Source: Shinisaurus crocodilurus
Lineage: Eukaryota; Chordata; Lepidosauria; Squamata; Shinisauridae
Direction: 5' to 3'
Assembly (NCBI GenBank): GCA_021292165.1
Contig: JAHFWL010001246.1
Span: 62,001-126,000 of the forward strand
Length of the DNA stretch: 64,000 nt
Both the position numbers and the translations under genes were made by a program. Each line of letters opens with the position of its first letter. The first letter of the stretch is position 1. Below the pieces are notes generated by a model, which was not told the DNA's origin, ran no database searches, and was given only the letters and a program-made list of their open reading frames with translations. Of the stretch, positions 44,101 to 60,744 are shown piece after piece.

Positions 44101-44814
44101 CTAATCCTTACCCTGTGAGGCGGCACCTCCATCACTCTCCTGCTCGATGCCCGTTCGCAGGGGACTCTGCAGGGGGCGGGGAAATCGGGCCCCACTTCGG
44201 CACACAGATTCTCGACCTGAAACGTAATGTGGATCCAAGACATGCCATGAGAAGAGAATACAGAAATGATACACTCTTGGGGCAGGGGGCAGGGGAGATC
44301 CCTCCTCAGAGAATTTCAGTAAAAGGTCGGGTAATTTGCAGAGAGAGTTTTGGGATGTCCCCGCTCACATGCTTGAGCCCTTGGAGCTCCCAGGATGCAA
44401 TGCTCTCACCCGCTGCTCCTCCTGCTTCTTCTCCTCCTCGCGGCTCAGGAGGAAGCCTTCTGCCAGGGCCACCGCCTGGGAACTGGTCTCCGCCCCACAT
44501 TCCCTCACCCAGCTCGACACCTCCAGGGGCAGGATGCTCAGGAACTGCTCCAGGACGACCAGGTCCACGATCTGAGTTTTGGTGTGTCGCTCTGGCTTCA
44601 GCCACTGACGGGAGAGATGGTGGAGCCGGGTGCAAACCTCTCGGGGGCCCTGAGCCGCCCTGTTGGGGAGCTGCCTGAAACGCTGGCGCTGCACATCTGA
44701 GCTGACCATTTCCTGGCCCAGCATCTTCTGTCCTGTAGTTTCCCAGGTTTCCCTGGCACTCCCAGTCCTGATGGCATCGCGGCCTCTTCCTGCTTCAGGG
44801 GTAGCAGAGTCCAT
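39829..44814 (-). CDS. SCAN-KRAB-C2H2 zinc-finger protein, copy 2 (rebuilt 5' end)
   Basis: Coding exons 44814-44410 (SCAN), 44216-44112 (linker), 43418-43292 (KRAB-A) and 41171-39829 (13 fingers). Junctions are GT-AG in phases 0, 0, 1 and give 659 residues with no stop. The native start (MDEQ) has been lost by deletion: SCAN codons are joined at 44810 to antisense L2, whose ATG-G falls in frame and gives MDSATPEAG. The original acceptor is also gone. The GC-rich promoter at 47.6-48.6 kb survives. Whether the gene is expressed depends on a new acceptor in L2, so function is uncertain. Confidence 0.75.
41172..43291 (-). other. Copy 2 intron 3
   Basis: Contains the two segments missing from copy 1 and the 5S/tRNA chimera. 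Its sequence parallels copy 3 (56312-59206) except for a CR1 inserted in copy 3. Confidence 0.75.
42510..42785 (+). mobile_element. 5S-rRNA/tRNA chimeric SINE (copy 2 intron 3)
   Basis: A 5S-like block (GCCCGATCTCGTCCGATCTC, AAGCTAAGCAGGG, GGTGGGTGACTGCCTGAGAA; 42526-42612) is followed by a tRNA-like block (GCCACAGCTCAGTGGGA, AGGTTCGAACCCC; 42625-42685, with A- and B-box) and a tail (GGCTGCTGCC, GACTCAGTAGAAGGCAG). The same chimera is in copy 3. Not a functional 5S or tRNA gene. Confidence 0.8.
43292..43418 (-). CDS. Copy 2 KRAB-A exon (127 bp)
   Basis: Same boundaries as copy 1. Reads [17 protein letters not shown], then [20 protein letters not shown] restores acidity before the IAV block compared with GE in copy 1; the MEEN variant of MLEN is retained. 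Confidence 0.93.
44112..44216 (-). CDS. Copy 2 linker exon (105 bp)
   Basis: Encodes [16 protein letters not shown] and [13 protein letters not shown]; boundaries as in copy 1. Confidence 0.85.
44410..44814 (-). CDS. Copy 2 SCAN exon fused to antisense L2
   Basis: Donor GTGAGAG follows 44410. SCAN signatures [20 protein letters not shown] and [18 protein letters not shown] are intact. Upstream of 44810 the sequence is L2; the frame continues open into L2 (NWCLATTM), and a pyrimidine tract CTCCTTTTCCTCTTCAG ends at about 44843, a plausible new acceptor. Confidence 0.8.
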
Positions 44815-44950
44815 TGTCGTGGCTAGGCACCAGTTTAGCTGCTGAAGAGGAAAAGGAGAGATAGGGCTGCGTGTCATCGGCGTATTGATGACAACGCACT
44901 GCAAAACTCCAGATGACCCCACTCAGTGGTTTCATGTAGATGTTAAATAG
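44811..44950 (-). mobile_element. L2 element 3' part (copy 2)
   Basis: Same L2 as 20588-20755; joined to the SCAN exon on one side and broken by CR1 on the other. It continues at 46567. Confidence 0.85.
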
Positions 44951-46562
44951 AATCATAGAATCATAGAAAAGTAGAGTTGGAAGGGGCCTACAAGGCCATC
45001 GAGTCCAACCCCCTGCTCAATGCAGGAATCCAGGTCAAAGCATCTCTGACAGATATCTGTCCAGCCGCACCTTGAATGCCTCCAGATTGGGAGAGCCCAC
45101 AGACTCCCTAGGTAGTTGATTCCATTGTCTTATTGCTCTGACAGTTAGGAAATTTTTCCTGATGTTTAGGTGGAATCTGGGTTCCTGTAACTTGAGCCCA
45201 TTATTCCGTGTCCTGCAAACTGGGGTGATCGAGAAGAGATCCTGGCCCTCCTCTGTGTGACATCCCGTCAAATACTGGAAGAGTGCGATCATATCTCCCC
45301 TCAGTCTCCTCTTCTGAAGGCTAAACATGCCCAGTTCTTTCAGTCTCTCCTCATAGGGCCTTGTTTCCAGTCCCTTTATCATCCTTGTTGCCCTCCTCTG
45401 AACCCTCTCCAGTTTGTCTATGTCCTTCTTAAAGTGAGGTGCCCAGAACTGGACGCAGTACTCAAGATGAGGCCTAACCAGTGCCGAGTAAAGGGGAATG
45501 ATCACTTCCCGCGATTTGGAAGCTATACTTCTATTAATACAGCCCAAAATTGCATTTGCCTTCTTTGCAGCCACACCGCATTGCTGGCTCATATTCAGTT
45601 TGTGATCTACCACAATTCCAAGATCCTTCTCACTTGTAGTATTGTTGAGCCAAGTGTCCCCCATTCTGTAACTCTGCATTTGGTTTCCTCTCCCTAGGTG
45701 CAGCACTTGGCATTTATCCCTATTAAATTTCATTCTGTTGTTTTCGGCCCAGCGCTCCAGCCTATCGAGGTCACTTTGAATTTTGTTTCTGTCTTCCAGA
45801 GTATTAGCTGTTCCACCCAACTTTGTGTCATCTGCAAATTTGATAAGCATTCCCTGTACCTCCTGATCCAAGTCATTAATAAAAATGTTGAAGAGCACTG
45901 AGCCCTGTGGTACCCCGCTCGTTACCCCTCCCCAGTTTGAGAAGGAACCATTGATAAGCACTCTTTGAGTCCGATTCTGTAGCCAATTGTGGATCCACCT
46001 GATAGTTGTTCCATCTAGCCCACTCTTAGCTAGCTTACTAATCAGGATATCATGAGGCACTTTGTCGAAAGCTTTGCTGAAGTCCAGATATATAATGTCC
46101 ACAGCATTCCCACAGTCTACAAGGGAGGTTACCCGATCAAAAAATGAGATCAGATTAGTCTGACAGGATTTGTTCTTGACAAATCCATGCTGGTTTCTAG
46201 TAATCCCTGCATTGTTTTCAAGGTGCTTGCAGACTGACTTCTTTATAATCTGCTCCAAAGTCTTCCCGGGGATTGATGTCAGACTGACTGGCCTATAGTT
46301 CCCAGGTTCCTCCTCCTTGCCGTTTTTGAAGAGGGGAACAACATTTGCCCTCCCTCCAGTTGTCTGGCACTTCACCTGTCCTCCATGATTTCTCAAAGAT
46401 TATAGACAGTGGTTCTGAGAGTTCTTCTGCCAGTTCCTTTATTACTCTAGGATGCAGCTCATCAGGCCCTGGAGATTTAAACTCGTTCAGAGCAATCAGG
46501 TGCTCCTTGACCATTTGCCTATCAATCTCAAGCTGCAATCCTGCCCCTTCAGTCTGCACTTC
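44951..46562 (-). mobile_element. CR1 LINE, 5'-truncated, inserted in the L2 of copy 2
   Basis: The 3' end lies at 44951 with the CR1 repeat CATAGAATCATAGAA (plus strand); ATAG flanks both sides. Copies 1 and 3 read through this site (AAATAGCATGAGG). It carries a nearly complete RT frame, so it is relatively young. Confidence 0.92.
45035..46396 (-). pseudogene. CR1 reverse transcriptase frame
   Basis: 453 codons: NYRPVSLTSIPGKTLEQII, DFSKAFDKVPHDILI, SGVPQGSVLFNIFINDL (about three residues short of the usual GPVLF spacing), KFADDTKLGGTANT (active site), RPHLEYCVQFW and a CR1-type C-terminus. A frameshift near 46350 separates it from the upstream block FKSPGPDELHPRVIKELAEE. No endonuclease. 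Confidence 0.9.
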
Positions 46563-46566
46563 ATAG

Positions 46567-46860
46567 CATGAGGGATAAGACCGACCCCTGAGGAACCCCC
46601 TACTGGAGAGTCCACGGGGGGCCCAGCAGCATTCCCCAAGCACCACCTTCTGGAGCTGGCCATCCAAGTAGGAGCAGAACCACTGCAATGCAGTACCCCC
46701 CACTGGCATCTCAGACAGCCACCCCAGAAGGATACCATGGGCGATGGTAGAGAAAGCTGGCAAGAGATCCAGGAGTATCAACAAGGTCACACTCCCTGTC
46801 TCTCTCCCAACATAGGTCATCATACAGGGCGGCCAAAGCTCTTTCCATGCCAAAACCAGG
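46567..46860 (-). mobile_element. L2 continuation (copy 2)
   Basis: Matches 62052-62345; RT palm frame as in copy 1. It ends where a plus-strand CR1 3' end begins. Confidence 0.8.
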
Positions 46861-46861
46861 C

Positions 46862-47160
46862 CTGAACCTCTCTTCTCGATCATCCCAGTTTGCAGGACAC
46901 GGAATAATGGGCTCAAGTTACAGGAAACCAGATTCCACCTAAACATCAGGAAAAATTTCCTGACTGTCAGAGCAATAAGACAATGGAATCAACTACCTTG
47001 GGAGGTAGTGGGCTCTCCCACTCTGGAGGCATTCAAGGTACAGCTGGACGGCCATCTGTCAGGGATGCTTTGACCTGGATCCCTGCATTGAGCGGGGGGT
47101 TGGACTCGATGGCCTTGTAGGCTCCTTCCAACTCTACTTTTCTATGATTCTATGATTCTA
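46862..47160 (+). mobile_element. CR1 3' end, plus strand
   Basis: Reads the CR1 C-terminal coding end and the tail GGGGGTTGGACTCGATGGCC, TTTTCTATGATTCTATG. It replaces about 0.45 kb of L2 that copy 3 retains. Confidence 0.88.
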
Positions 47161-47560
47161 AGTCCCGGCGGATGCAAGAAATTTTTCCTGGAAGTGCCTA
47201 GCAAATGTACTGTATTGCAGCGGGCCTTAGAGGGGTCCAGGATGTCCTTGGGGCCAGTATATAATAGGCCCCGGACAACCCAAAAGAGCTCTGCTGAGCG
47301 ACAAATACAAGACTGAATAGAGGCAGTTTCTTTGCCTCCCTCACTGCCCCTAAATACACCTGACTGCAGGCACATACCAGGGTTTCATTGCATCCACTAC
47401 TAGGAGTTCCTCTCCATCTGCACTCAAGCCTGTCTCCTGTTTTTGTTTTGTTGCATAAATCCAGAGCAATCCTGTCAGTCGCCAAGAACAGCTCTGTATG
47501 TAACCACAACAAATATCCTTTTTTAAAAAAATCCCTTTTTGCAATATTAATAATCTTAAT
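47161..47560 (-). mobile_element. L2 upstream part (copy 2)
   Basis: Paralog of 62785-63180. The decayed minus-strand frame resembles the region between endonuclease and RT of L2; an ATT-rich run ends it. Confidence 0.6.
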
Positions 47561-47639
47561 AATAATCTAGAAAAGACAGCTCTCTCTGTGGTCAGGCGTG
47601 CATGAGGGCTGACACAAGACACTTTGCTCCCCGCCCTGC

Positions 47640-48640
47640 CAAAGCGCGTCTCCCAGCATCCCCGGCAGGAGAAGAGCCAGAAGAGGGAGGGAAACACTCA
47701 GTTGCTTTCTGAGTATTTCAGGGCACCCGGAATCAGCTGCCGGGGGCGACACCTCCCTCTGCCCAATGGTGGGGCCAGCCCTTGGCGGGGGTGGGGGGCA
47801 CCTCATCCGTCCCCATCGGCCCAATTGCGTTTGCTTTGGACGGTCCAGCCAAGCCAGCCCCGAACCAGGGGAGCATCTCAGCCACGCGCAGAAATCCCTC
47901 GGAGGAGCCGCGTTGGGGAGCCCGGAGCCACAGGGCCCGATTTGGGGGTGGGTGGGTGGGGGGCAATTACTTTACCCGATGTCCAGGTGCAGAGTCCACG
48001 AGCCTGCTGGATTCCTCGCAGACCTCCTTTAATCTCCCCCCAACCAAAAGACTCTCCTGGCTTTACGGAGGAGGAGAGAAAGAAAGAAGCGCCCGAGCTT
48101 GGGGGGAAACCCCAAACGGATCAGCCTGTGGGTTGAAATGGGGGGGTGGGGGGGTGTTCCAGCTTGCACCTTCCACACACACACACCCGCCATGCCGATC
48201 TGCCCTACTGCAGCCCTGGGCCGCCCCCTACCCAAATTCACAAGGGGGGCTCACCGGATCGCGGGAGGGAGGGAGGGAGGCAGCGAGGCAGCCGGCGGGA
48301 AAGAGCAGAGTCGCCGGGCAGGAAAAGGCAGGAGCAGAGTCGTCCCCAATTGCCAGGGAAATGGCGCGGCCCCCAGGAAGACCCATCAGCCATCCGGGCT
48401 TCTCCTCACTTTGTCCTGCAGAGCTGGGAACTCCCAGCTACTTCAAGCTGCTTTTAAAGGGGCCACGGGCAGTTGCGGCTCAGCTTGGAGGTTTAGCTTA
48501 GCTGCAATTGAATTTTACCCACGGCCCTTTTAAGAGTAGAGAGAGGCTGCTAAATGGGGAGGTGGAGGCGAGGGGTGCGCGTGCCTGTGCGTGCGGATGC
48601 ATGGGTGGGCGCCCACTTGGGGAAGGGATCAGCTGGGCGG
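47640..48640 (-). promoter_or_regulatory. GC-rich promoter region and non-coding exon 1 of copy 2
   Basis: Conserved with copy 1 (22938-23900). Donor GATCCG|GTGAGCC after 48255. Contains 70 bp near 48361-48430 that copy 3 shares and copy 1 lacks. Upstream is a (GGA)n tract. Confidence 0.6.
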
Positions 48641-48644
48641 AAAG

Positions 48645-48677
48645 AGGAGGAGGAGGAGGAGGAGGAGGAGGAGGAGG
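48645..48677. repeat. (GGA)n microsatellite
   Basis: About ten GGA units directly upstream of the copy 2 promoter region; copy 1 has only a short equivalent at 23858. Confidence 0.95.
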
Positions 48678-48699
48678 CAGCACCGGGTGGCCTGGACCG

Positions 48700-50054
48700 A
48701 GGGAGGGAGAGCAGAATGAGGGAATTGATCGCATGATTCCTGTCTTTATATTGCCAAAGATTTCCTTTCCTAACCGAGCTGACTCGGTGCCTCTAACAGG
48801 TGAGATACAGTGTCAGAAGGAAATGCAAGAAACTTCCCCCTTCTCTCTGAAGCTCCATGTTTGGGGGGGGGGGGAAGCTTCACCTGTTGAATTTGTGCCA
48901 ATCCTGGCAATTTTTAGAACGGAAACCCTCCCAGTATTATATTTTTATTTACCCCGAAACACCCCAATCCCATCTGGAACAGAAGGAATTCCCGGAACAG
49001 CAACTTCTGAGTCAGCCACACTGACCCTGCAATGGATTCCTGCACTGAGCAGGGGGTTGGACTCGATGGCCTTGTAGGCCCCTTCCAACTCTACTTTTCT
49101 ATGATTCTATGACCCATTTTACACAGCTCTATTAAATATGTCCCCGCTTCACTTTCCTTTCTTGCAATCATTCCAGCACAAAGGCAGGCCTACCAACAAG
49201 GCAGCCGGGCCTGGCTGAGCAAATCTCCAGGTGTTCTTGGTGCTTTAATTCCATTCCAGAATGGGAGGGAAAGCAGGCAAATATACCACGGGGACAAGTC
49301 CCCAACCATTCTGGGGACAACCTGTCATGTCTTCAATGCTTATCCCTCTTTCTCCCGGATTGGGATAAAAGTCTAGGATTAGCCTGGAAACAAACAAATC
49401 CAGACTTGGAAAATGGGCAGCACTGGAAGGCAAAGGAAGTTCGTGTGAAGAAAGGTGTGGGATGCAGGACACGCAGGGACTGTGACTTGCGTCAAGCCTC
49501 CCAGTGGATCGAGGGCTCAGGTGGGAGTTGGACCCCAAAATGTCCCAGATATAAAACCAGTCTCCCATTCACTGGACCACCCTAGCTCAACACCTCCTGA
49601 TGACATAAGCACGTCCATCTGCTTTTGTTCCCGTTCCATCACTCTCCCAAATTAAGCTGCGCCAACACATGGGTCACTGACAAAGAGTCCAGCCCCACCG
49701 ACAAAGCCTCAAGGTGAAAAGAAGTTAAGCAGCACACACCTGAGGGTGGGCTGCTTTGTGCCTCTGTTGGGTGGCAACATTTCGCTTTCTCTTCAGACCA
49801 GAACAAAACATCTCATGGGGCAGCAGGTTGAGGAAGGATTGATAGGATTGCAGCCCTAATTCGTATTGGGAGGTTGTAGTAGCTGTAATGGAATGTGCTG
49901 GAATTGGGCCCTAAATATATAAACACACTGATGTCAAAAACACACATATGAGAACAAATGGAGGGTCCTCCAACCACAGAAGCAACGAAGTAACTAAATA
50001 GTGGCACTTGGAAATCATGATGAACTTCCTTGATGGAACTTCTGCTGGGCTTTA
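48700..50054. other. Unassigned sequence with a CR1 tail
   Basis: Only a CR1 3' terminus (49030-49112, plus strand, ending TTTTCTATGATTCTATG) is recognised. No exon identified. Confidence 0.5.
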
Positions 50055-50235
50055 CAAACGTGGCTTTTCAGGCGGGAATATGGGGTGGGTTAGGGTTTTT
50101 TTTTTTTAAAAAAAACCTTATATTTTTAATTATGTTTTAATGTAGTTTAATTGTGTTTTATTGTATTTTAATGATTGTACATCGCCCAGGGTGGCCGGCC
50201 AGATGGGCGATTTAAAAATATAATAAATAAAATAA
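50055..50235 (+). repeat. L2/SINE-type 3' tail, paralog of 23932-24080
   Basis: CGTGGCTTTTCAGGCGGGAA, a T-run, and TGTACATCGCCCAGGGTGGCC with an AT-rich end. Confidence 0.6.
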
Positions 50236-50425
50236 ATGAATAAATGATATACAGGCCTGTGGCTTATGCTGGCTCAGCTTGTCTGAGTGTGGAAAGCTAA
50301 GCAGGGTCAGGCCTGGTTGTTACTTGGATGGGAGACCCTCTAGTTTCCTGCATTGTGCAGGGGGTTGGACTCGATAGCCTTGTAGGCTCCTTCCAACTCT
50401 ATGATCTATGAAATCTATGATGTTT
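50236..50425 (+). mobile_element. 5S-rRNA-derived SINE with a CR1-like tail
   Basis: GGCTCAGCTTGTCTGAGTGTGG, AAGCTAAGCAGGGTCAGGCC, TTGGATGGGAGACC, then GGGGGTTGGACTCGATAGCC and ATCTATGAAATCTATGA. Confidence 0.85.
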
Positions 50426-50624
50426 ATTATTCTGAAGGCACGGGCCATGTTGTTTTTAAAATCAGCCAAGCAAGAAAAGCAAGTCCTCCATTTTTACCCA
50501 TCACCCTTCCAAACAAACAGGGGGAAGAAGCACCCCTACCACAAACAGGGGTGATGATCCATGGAACGATCATCTCAGGCACTTCTGCAGCCTTCCAGCT
50601 CAAGAGGAATAGAAATCTTCATAG

Positions 50625-50720
50625 TTCTAGAGCAGCCTTCTCAAAACTAGTGCCCCACCCATATGTGTTGGACTGCAACTCCCAGCATCCCCAGGTTGGG
50701 GAAGGCTGTTCTAGAGGGTC
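50625..50720. mobile_element. hAT-type MITE
   Basis: TTCTAGAGCAGCCTTCTCAA pairs with GGGAAGGCTGTTCTAGA; the centre TTGGACTGCAACTCCCAGCA is a common reptilian MITE block, also at 33893-33975. Confidence 0.7.
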
Positions 50721-51133
50721 CCTTTGCAGAGGCACCGTGACAAAGGCATCAGCAGCACACAAGCGAGTTAAGCAACCCTGCGAGGAGGTGGAAAGTGCTA
50801 TTAACATCTACTCATTTATATATTTAAATCACTCCAGGCAATCAGCTTTAAAACTCCTATCTTGTCAGCGGAACCCAAAACAAGGGCCCAGCAAGGAGAG
50901 TTCAATCCCAGCAGGAAAACCCTTTACAAACGTACCGTTGGAGGCTAAATCCCAGGCGGGAATCCAGCCTGATCTTGCAGCCTGACCCAGACAGAGATTC
51001 CACATTTACACTCAACCCAAGCTGAGAAAGGGGGAATAAGGGCAAGACACAGCTGTGCTGAGAAGAGGCATTGTGCGGGCCTAGCTAGTGGGAAAGTCTG
51101 CCCACAGACAAAACCAGAAAGGCCAGCTTCAGT
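50721..51133. other. Unassigned sequence
   Basis: No signature recognised. Confidence 0.4.
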
Positions 51134-52050
51134 TTGGACTCAATAACAGAAGCTCCAATAAAATGTATACCACAGGTTAGGAAAGGTAGTACCAAGTCCA
51201 AGAGGTCACCAGCATGGTTAACGGGCAGTGTCAAGGAAACTCTTAAGAGATTAGAAGGCTTCCTTCAGAAAATGGCGCAGATTCATCAAACTCAGTTGCA
51301 CCTCCCGGTCTACCTCCCAATATTCCGGAGTGGGCTCCGGTCGATACAAAAGTTGTCAAAGATCTAATTCTTAAACTTAAGATAGGGGAGGCACCTGGAC
51401 CAGATGGCAGCTCAGAGATGCTGTCAAATAACCTCTCCTGGTGGGTCCCACTGTTGACTTTTTTGATAAACAAATCCCCCGTATAATGGTTAAAGGCCTT
51501 TATTATTCGAATTTACAAAAAAGGTCCCAAAGAGGACCCAAATAACTATCGACCAATCAGTTTGTTATCCATCGTTGGGAAGCTGTACACTAGTTACTGG
51601 GCCTGAAGCAAAAGGTGTGGATCAGTGACAACAACATCTTAGGGGAGGAAAAGATAGGCTTTAAACCGGGCCACTCTACCCTAGACCACTGTTTGGTTCT
51701 GGCTCATCTTGCTTATAAGTATACCAAACATAAAGGGGGGAAACTTTTTACGGCATTTATTGATTTAAAATCCGCCTTTGACACAATTTCCCGTGAACGT
51801 CTTTGGGGTAAATTGGAGCAATGTTCAATTGATAAGAGGCTATTGTTTCTGATAAATGCATTGTACTATAATACATCTGCTCAGGTACGATGCAGCAGTG
51901 CTGGCCATCTCTCAAAGGACATTGTCTCTCGACCAAGGTTGCGTGCTTGCCCCTATTCTATTTAATTTATATTTGGCTGATCTTCCCACTGTGTTAGGCT
52001 CATTACCCTCCCATCCACCTAAGCTTGGTTCCTCTAGGCTCTTTGTTTGT
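51134..52050 (+). mobile_element. LINE-A reverse transcriptase relic
   Basis: Broken frames read [63 protein letters not shown] and LDQGCVLAPILFNLYLADLP. Stops and shifts throughout. The element is interrupted at 52051 and resumes at 52396 with DDAVLIS. Confidence 0.8.
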
Positions 52051-52395
52051 CATCCTATAAACATCGAAAACTGGGAAGCTCTGGCCCATGAACGATCTAA
52101 ATGGAGGTTGGCCTTTCACAAAGGCTCCATGGACTTTGAAGAAGCCCGAGTGCAAGGTGAAAGGGAGAAACGTGCTAAGCGAAAAGCACGTCAAATGAAT
52201 CCTTTACAGGACCATCTTCTATCTGGTAACCTGTGTCCTCACTGTGGGAAGCTGTGTGGATCTAGAATTGGCCTCCACAGTCACTTATGGACCCATCGCT
52301 AGGGTCTACACAATCTTCTTTAGAATTTCCTCCTTTTATCCCGGAAGACAATCTTACTCTGTCAAGAGTGATTGCCTGATGATGATGATGTGGAT
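52051..52395 (+). mobile_element. LINE-B 3' end inserted in LINE-A
   Basis: Codes for the LINE-B C-terminus (NIENWEALAHERSKWRLAFH to CPHCGKLCGSRIGLHSHLWT), the short 3' UTR and a TGATGATGATGATG tail. It lies exactly before the GATGATGC that encodes the DD of the LINE-A active site. Confidence 0.85.
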
Positions 52396-52565
52396 GATGC
52401 AGTACTGATCTCTCAGACACATCTGGGCCTTCAATAGACAACAGCTTTGTTGTCTATTGCCGGGAAAATCTAACAATTACGTGAAATCCAAAGTTCTGGT
52501 CTTCTCTAAAAGGAAGGTTAGACATTCCTGGACTGAATAATAACAAATTTGAGCAAGTAGTGGTG
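52396..52565 (+). mobile_element. LINE-A continued
   Basis: DDAVLISQTHLGLQ, then sequence paralogous to 31405-31510. Confidence 0.7.
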
Positions 52566-52566
52566 A

Positions 52567-52672
52567 GTCATAGAATCATAGAAAAGTAGAGTTGGAAGGG
52601 GCCTACAAGGCCATCGAGTCCAACCCCCTGCTCAATGCAGGAATCTAGGTCAAAGCATCTCTGACAGATGAG
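52567..52672 (-). mobile_element. CR1 3' terminus
   Basis: CATAGAATCATAGAAAAG to AGCATCTCTGACAGATG on the plus strand; absent from the unit 2 paralog (31505). Confidence 0.88.
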
Positions 52673-52886
52673 ACTGGGACTTGGGAGATCCGAGTTCTAA
52701 TCCCCGCTCAGTCATGAAACTCACTGGGTGACTTTGGGCCAGACACTGACTCTCAGCCTAGCCTACCTCACGGGGTTGTTGGGAGGATAAATTAGAGAGG
52801 AGGAGGAGGAGGATTATGTAAGCCGCCTTGGGTTCCTTGCAGGAAAAAAGGTGGGGTATAAATATAATAAATAAAAAATAAACACA
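52673..52886 (+). mobile_element. CORE-type SINE
   Basis: Lies next to the CR1 terminus; both are absent from unit 2, where GCAAGTAGGATTCATACAAAT is continuous. Confidence 0.8.
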
Positions 52887-53099
52887 AATATCTAGGTATT
52901 TGGTTCCATGAAAATGTAAACTGGAGGTTCAGGGGAAAGCTGTTAAACCAAAGCCAAACAAAATGTGAATGCTATTGCCCGTTTTTTCTTCACCAATGGT
53001 GGGAAACACATTCCGTCAGCCACCCAAGTTTATAAAGCGGTTTATAAAGCTGTTTCTCAGACACTCAGAATGGTAAATTCTCCCAATGGAGAGATGTAA
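52887..53099 (+). mobile_element. LINE-A continued, with the empty site of the unit 2 solo LTR
   Basis: Paralog of 31510-31635 and 32126-32215; CACCAATGGTGGG is uninterrupted. Confidence 0.7.
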
Positions 53100-53460
53100 A
53101 CAGCGGGGTCCCACAGGGATCTGTATAGGGACCAGAGCCTTTCAACTTATTCATAAATGAACTGGAATCAGAGGTGAGCAGTGAAGTGGCCAAGTTTGCC
53201 GATGACACCACATTGGGGTTGTGGTGGAGAGCTCGATGAAAATGTCGAACCAGTATGCAGCTGCTGTGAAAAAGGCAAACTCCATCTTAGGCAGAGGAAT
53301 CGAAAATAAAACTTCCAAGATCGTACTTAATACAAATGTATACTGCGACTGCACTTAGAATACTGTGTACACTTCTGGTCACACCTAAGAAAGGACATTG
53401 CAGAGCTGAAAAAAGTGCAGAAGATGATGGAAATTGTAATATTGCCTGCTTAAATCAATG
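53100..53460 (+). mobile_element. CR1-type RT fragment (unit 3)
   Basis: Paralog of 32216-32590, with a small deletion near 53328. Confidence 0.8.
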
Positions 53461-54526
53461 AGGTAATGTAACTACTAGTCAGAGTGGGAGAGAAGGTTAA
53501 TTGAACAATCCCCAGGGTGCATGTTTTGTGACCTCCAATGAAGCGGACCTTTAACACCAAAGACTCTAGTCGGCCTAGATGCATCCTGCATATATGAATA
53601 AACGGACTGTAAATAAAACTAATAAATGTCCTTATTAGTTTTAAACCTTGTATGGACAATCTGTTCCTTTTACGAGCCTTTCAGCAAGGTTTAGCAACCC
53701 ACGTGGTGATAACCAGTTTCAGTAACAAGGCTGTGCAGAAGGGGTGGAAATCGGCTTCATCCTAACCAGCATAGGACCGACTCCTTTTCATATCCTCCAA
53801 CAGAAAAGGGCAGCTAAAATGATCCAGGGGCTGGAGCAACTCCCCTAGGAGGAAAGGTGACAGCAGCTGCGATGGTTTAGCAGAGCAAAAAGGCGAGTAA
53901 GGGGAGACATGACAGAAGTGTATAAATTTATGCATGGTGTGGGGAAAGTGCACAGGGAGACATTTTTCTCCCTCTCTCATAATACTAGAACCCAAACGGG
54001 TCATGCCATGAAGCTGTTTAGTGGGAGATACAGGACAGATAAAAGGAAGGACATCTTCACACAGCGCGTAGTTAAACTACGGGATTCATTTCCACAAGAT
54101 GCAGTGATGGCCACCAATTTGGAGGGCTTCAAACGGGGATTGGACAAATTCATGGAGGAGAAGGCCACTGGTGGCTACTAGTCCTGACTGGCTATGAGCT
54201 CCTCCAGTATCAGAGGCAGTATGCTCAAGTACACCAGTGGCTGGGGAACATGGGCAGGAGGGTGCCGCTGCACTCATGTCCTGCTAGTGGGATCCCGTCG
54301 GCAGCTGGTAGGTCACTGTGTGAACAGAATGCAGGACTAGTAGGACCCTTGGCCTGATCCTGCATGGCTCTTCTGATGCTCTTATAAAGAAGAAAAAGAA
54401 AAAACCCATTACACTGTGAATTATGGGAACTCACTCTTTGTTTCTCTATCCATCGCATGTCTGTCTGTCTGTCTGTCTCTCTGTGTATGAATGAGTGTCT
54501 TGGTTTTGCTAACTGGAAATATGTGT
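53461..54526 (+). repeat. Unit 3 spacer
   Basis: Paralog of 12860-13868. It keeps the empty sites of the MITE (53495) and hAT (53909). Confidence 0.85.
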
Positions 54527-54747
54527 TCAATAGAGTGTTGGTCTGGAACTCGGGAGATTCGGATTCTAGTCTCCACTCGGCCACGAAACTCACTGGGTGA
54601 CTTTGCGCCACTCACTGACTCTCAGCCTAACCAACCTCACAGGGTTGTTGTGAGGATAAAATGGAGAGGAGGATTCTGTAAGCCGCCTTGGGTTCCTTGC
54701 AGGAAAAAAGGCAGGGTATAAATATAATAAATAAAATAAATACATAA
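54527..54747 (+). mobile_element. CORE-type SINE in the unit 3 spacer
   Basis: Orthologous position to 13869 and 37703. Confidence 0.8.
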
Positions 54748-55054
54748 AGAGATTTGCAACTCAGGAACACTTAAGTGAGAAAATCAAACCAGCCATGTGA
54801 TATAGGAAGATACTGTCTAGTTCAATATATCTCACTATGCATTAATTTATGAGAAACAAACGTGAACTACATTAATATTTCTTAGTTGCTTTAGCTTCAG
54901 CACATAAATATGGCTCCATGCCCGCATTCCTTTATGCACCGCGTACATGGGTTTTATGCACCATGCACCGCGTACATGGGTTTTCCAACATGAAATATGA
55001 GTTAAATTGTAATCACGCACTGATATAAAGCTCTGCTGTGTGAGTTCTTTGATG

Positions 55055-60744
<5,690 letters not shown>

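Noticed and set aside
45035..46396. 453-codon frame as a host gene
   Set aside because: CR1 reverse transcriptase with CR1 3' terminus and insertion footprint.
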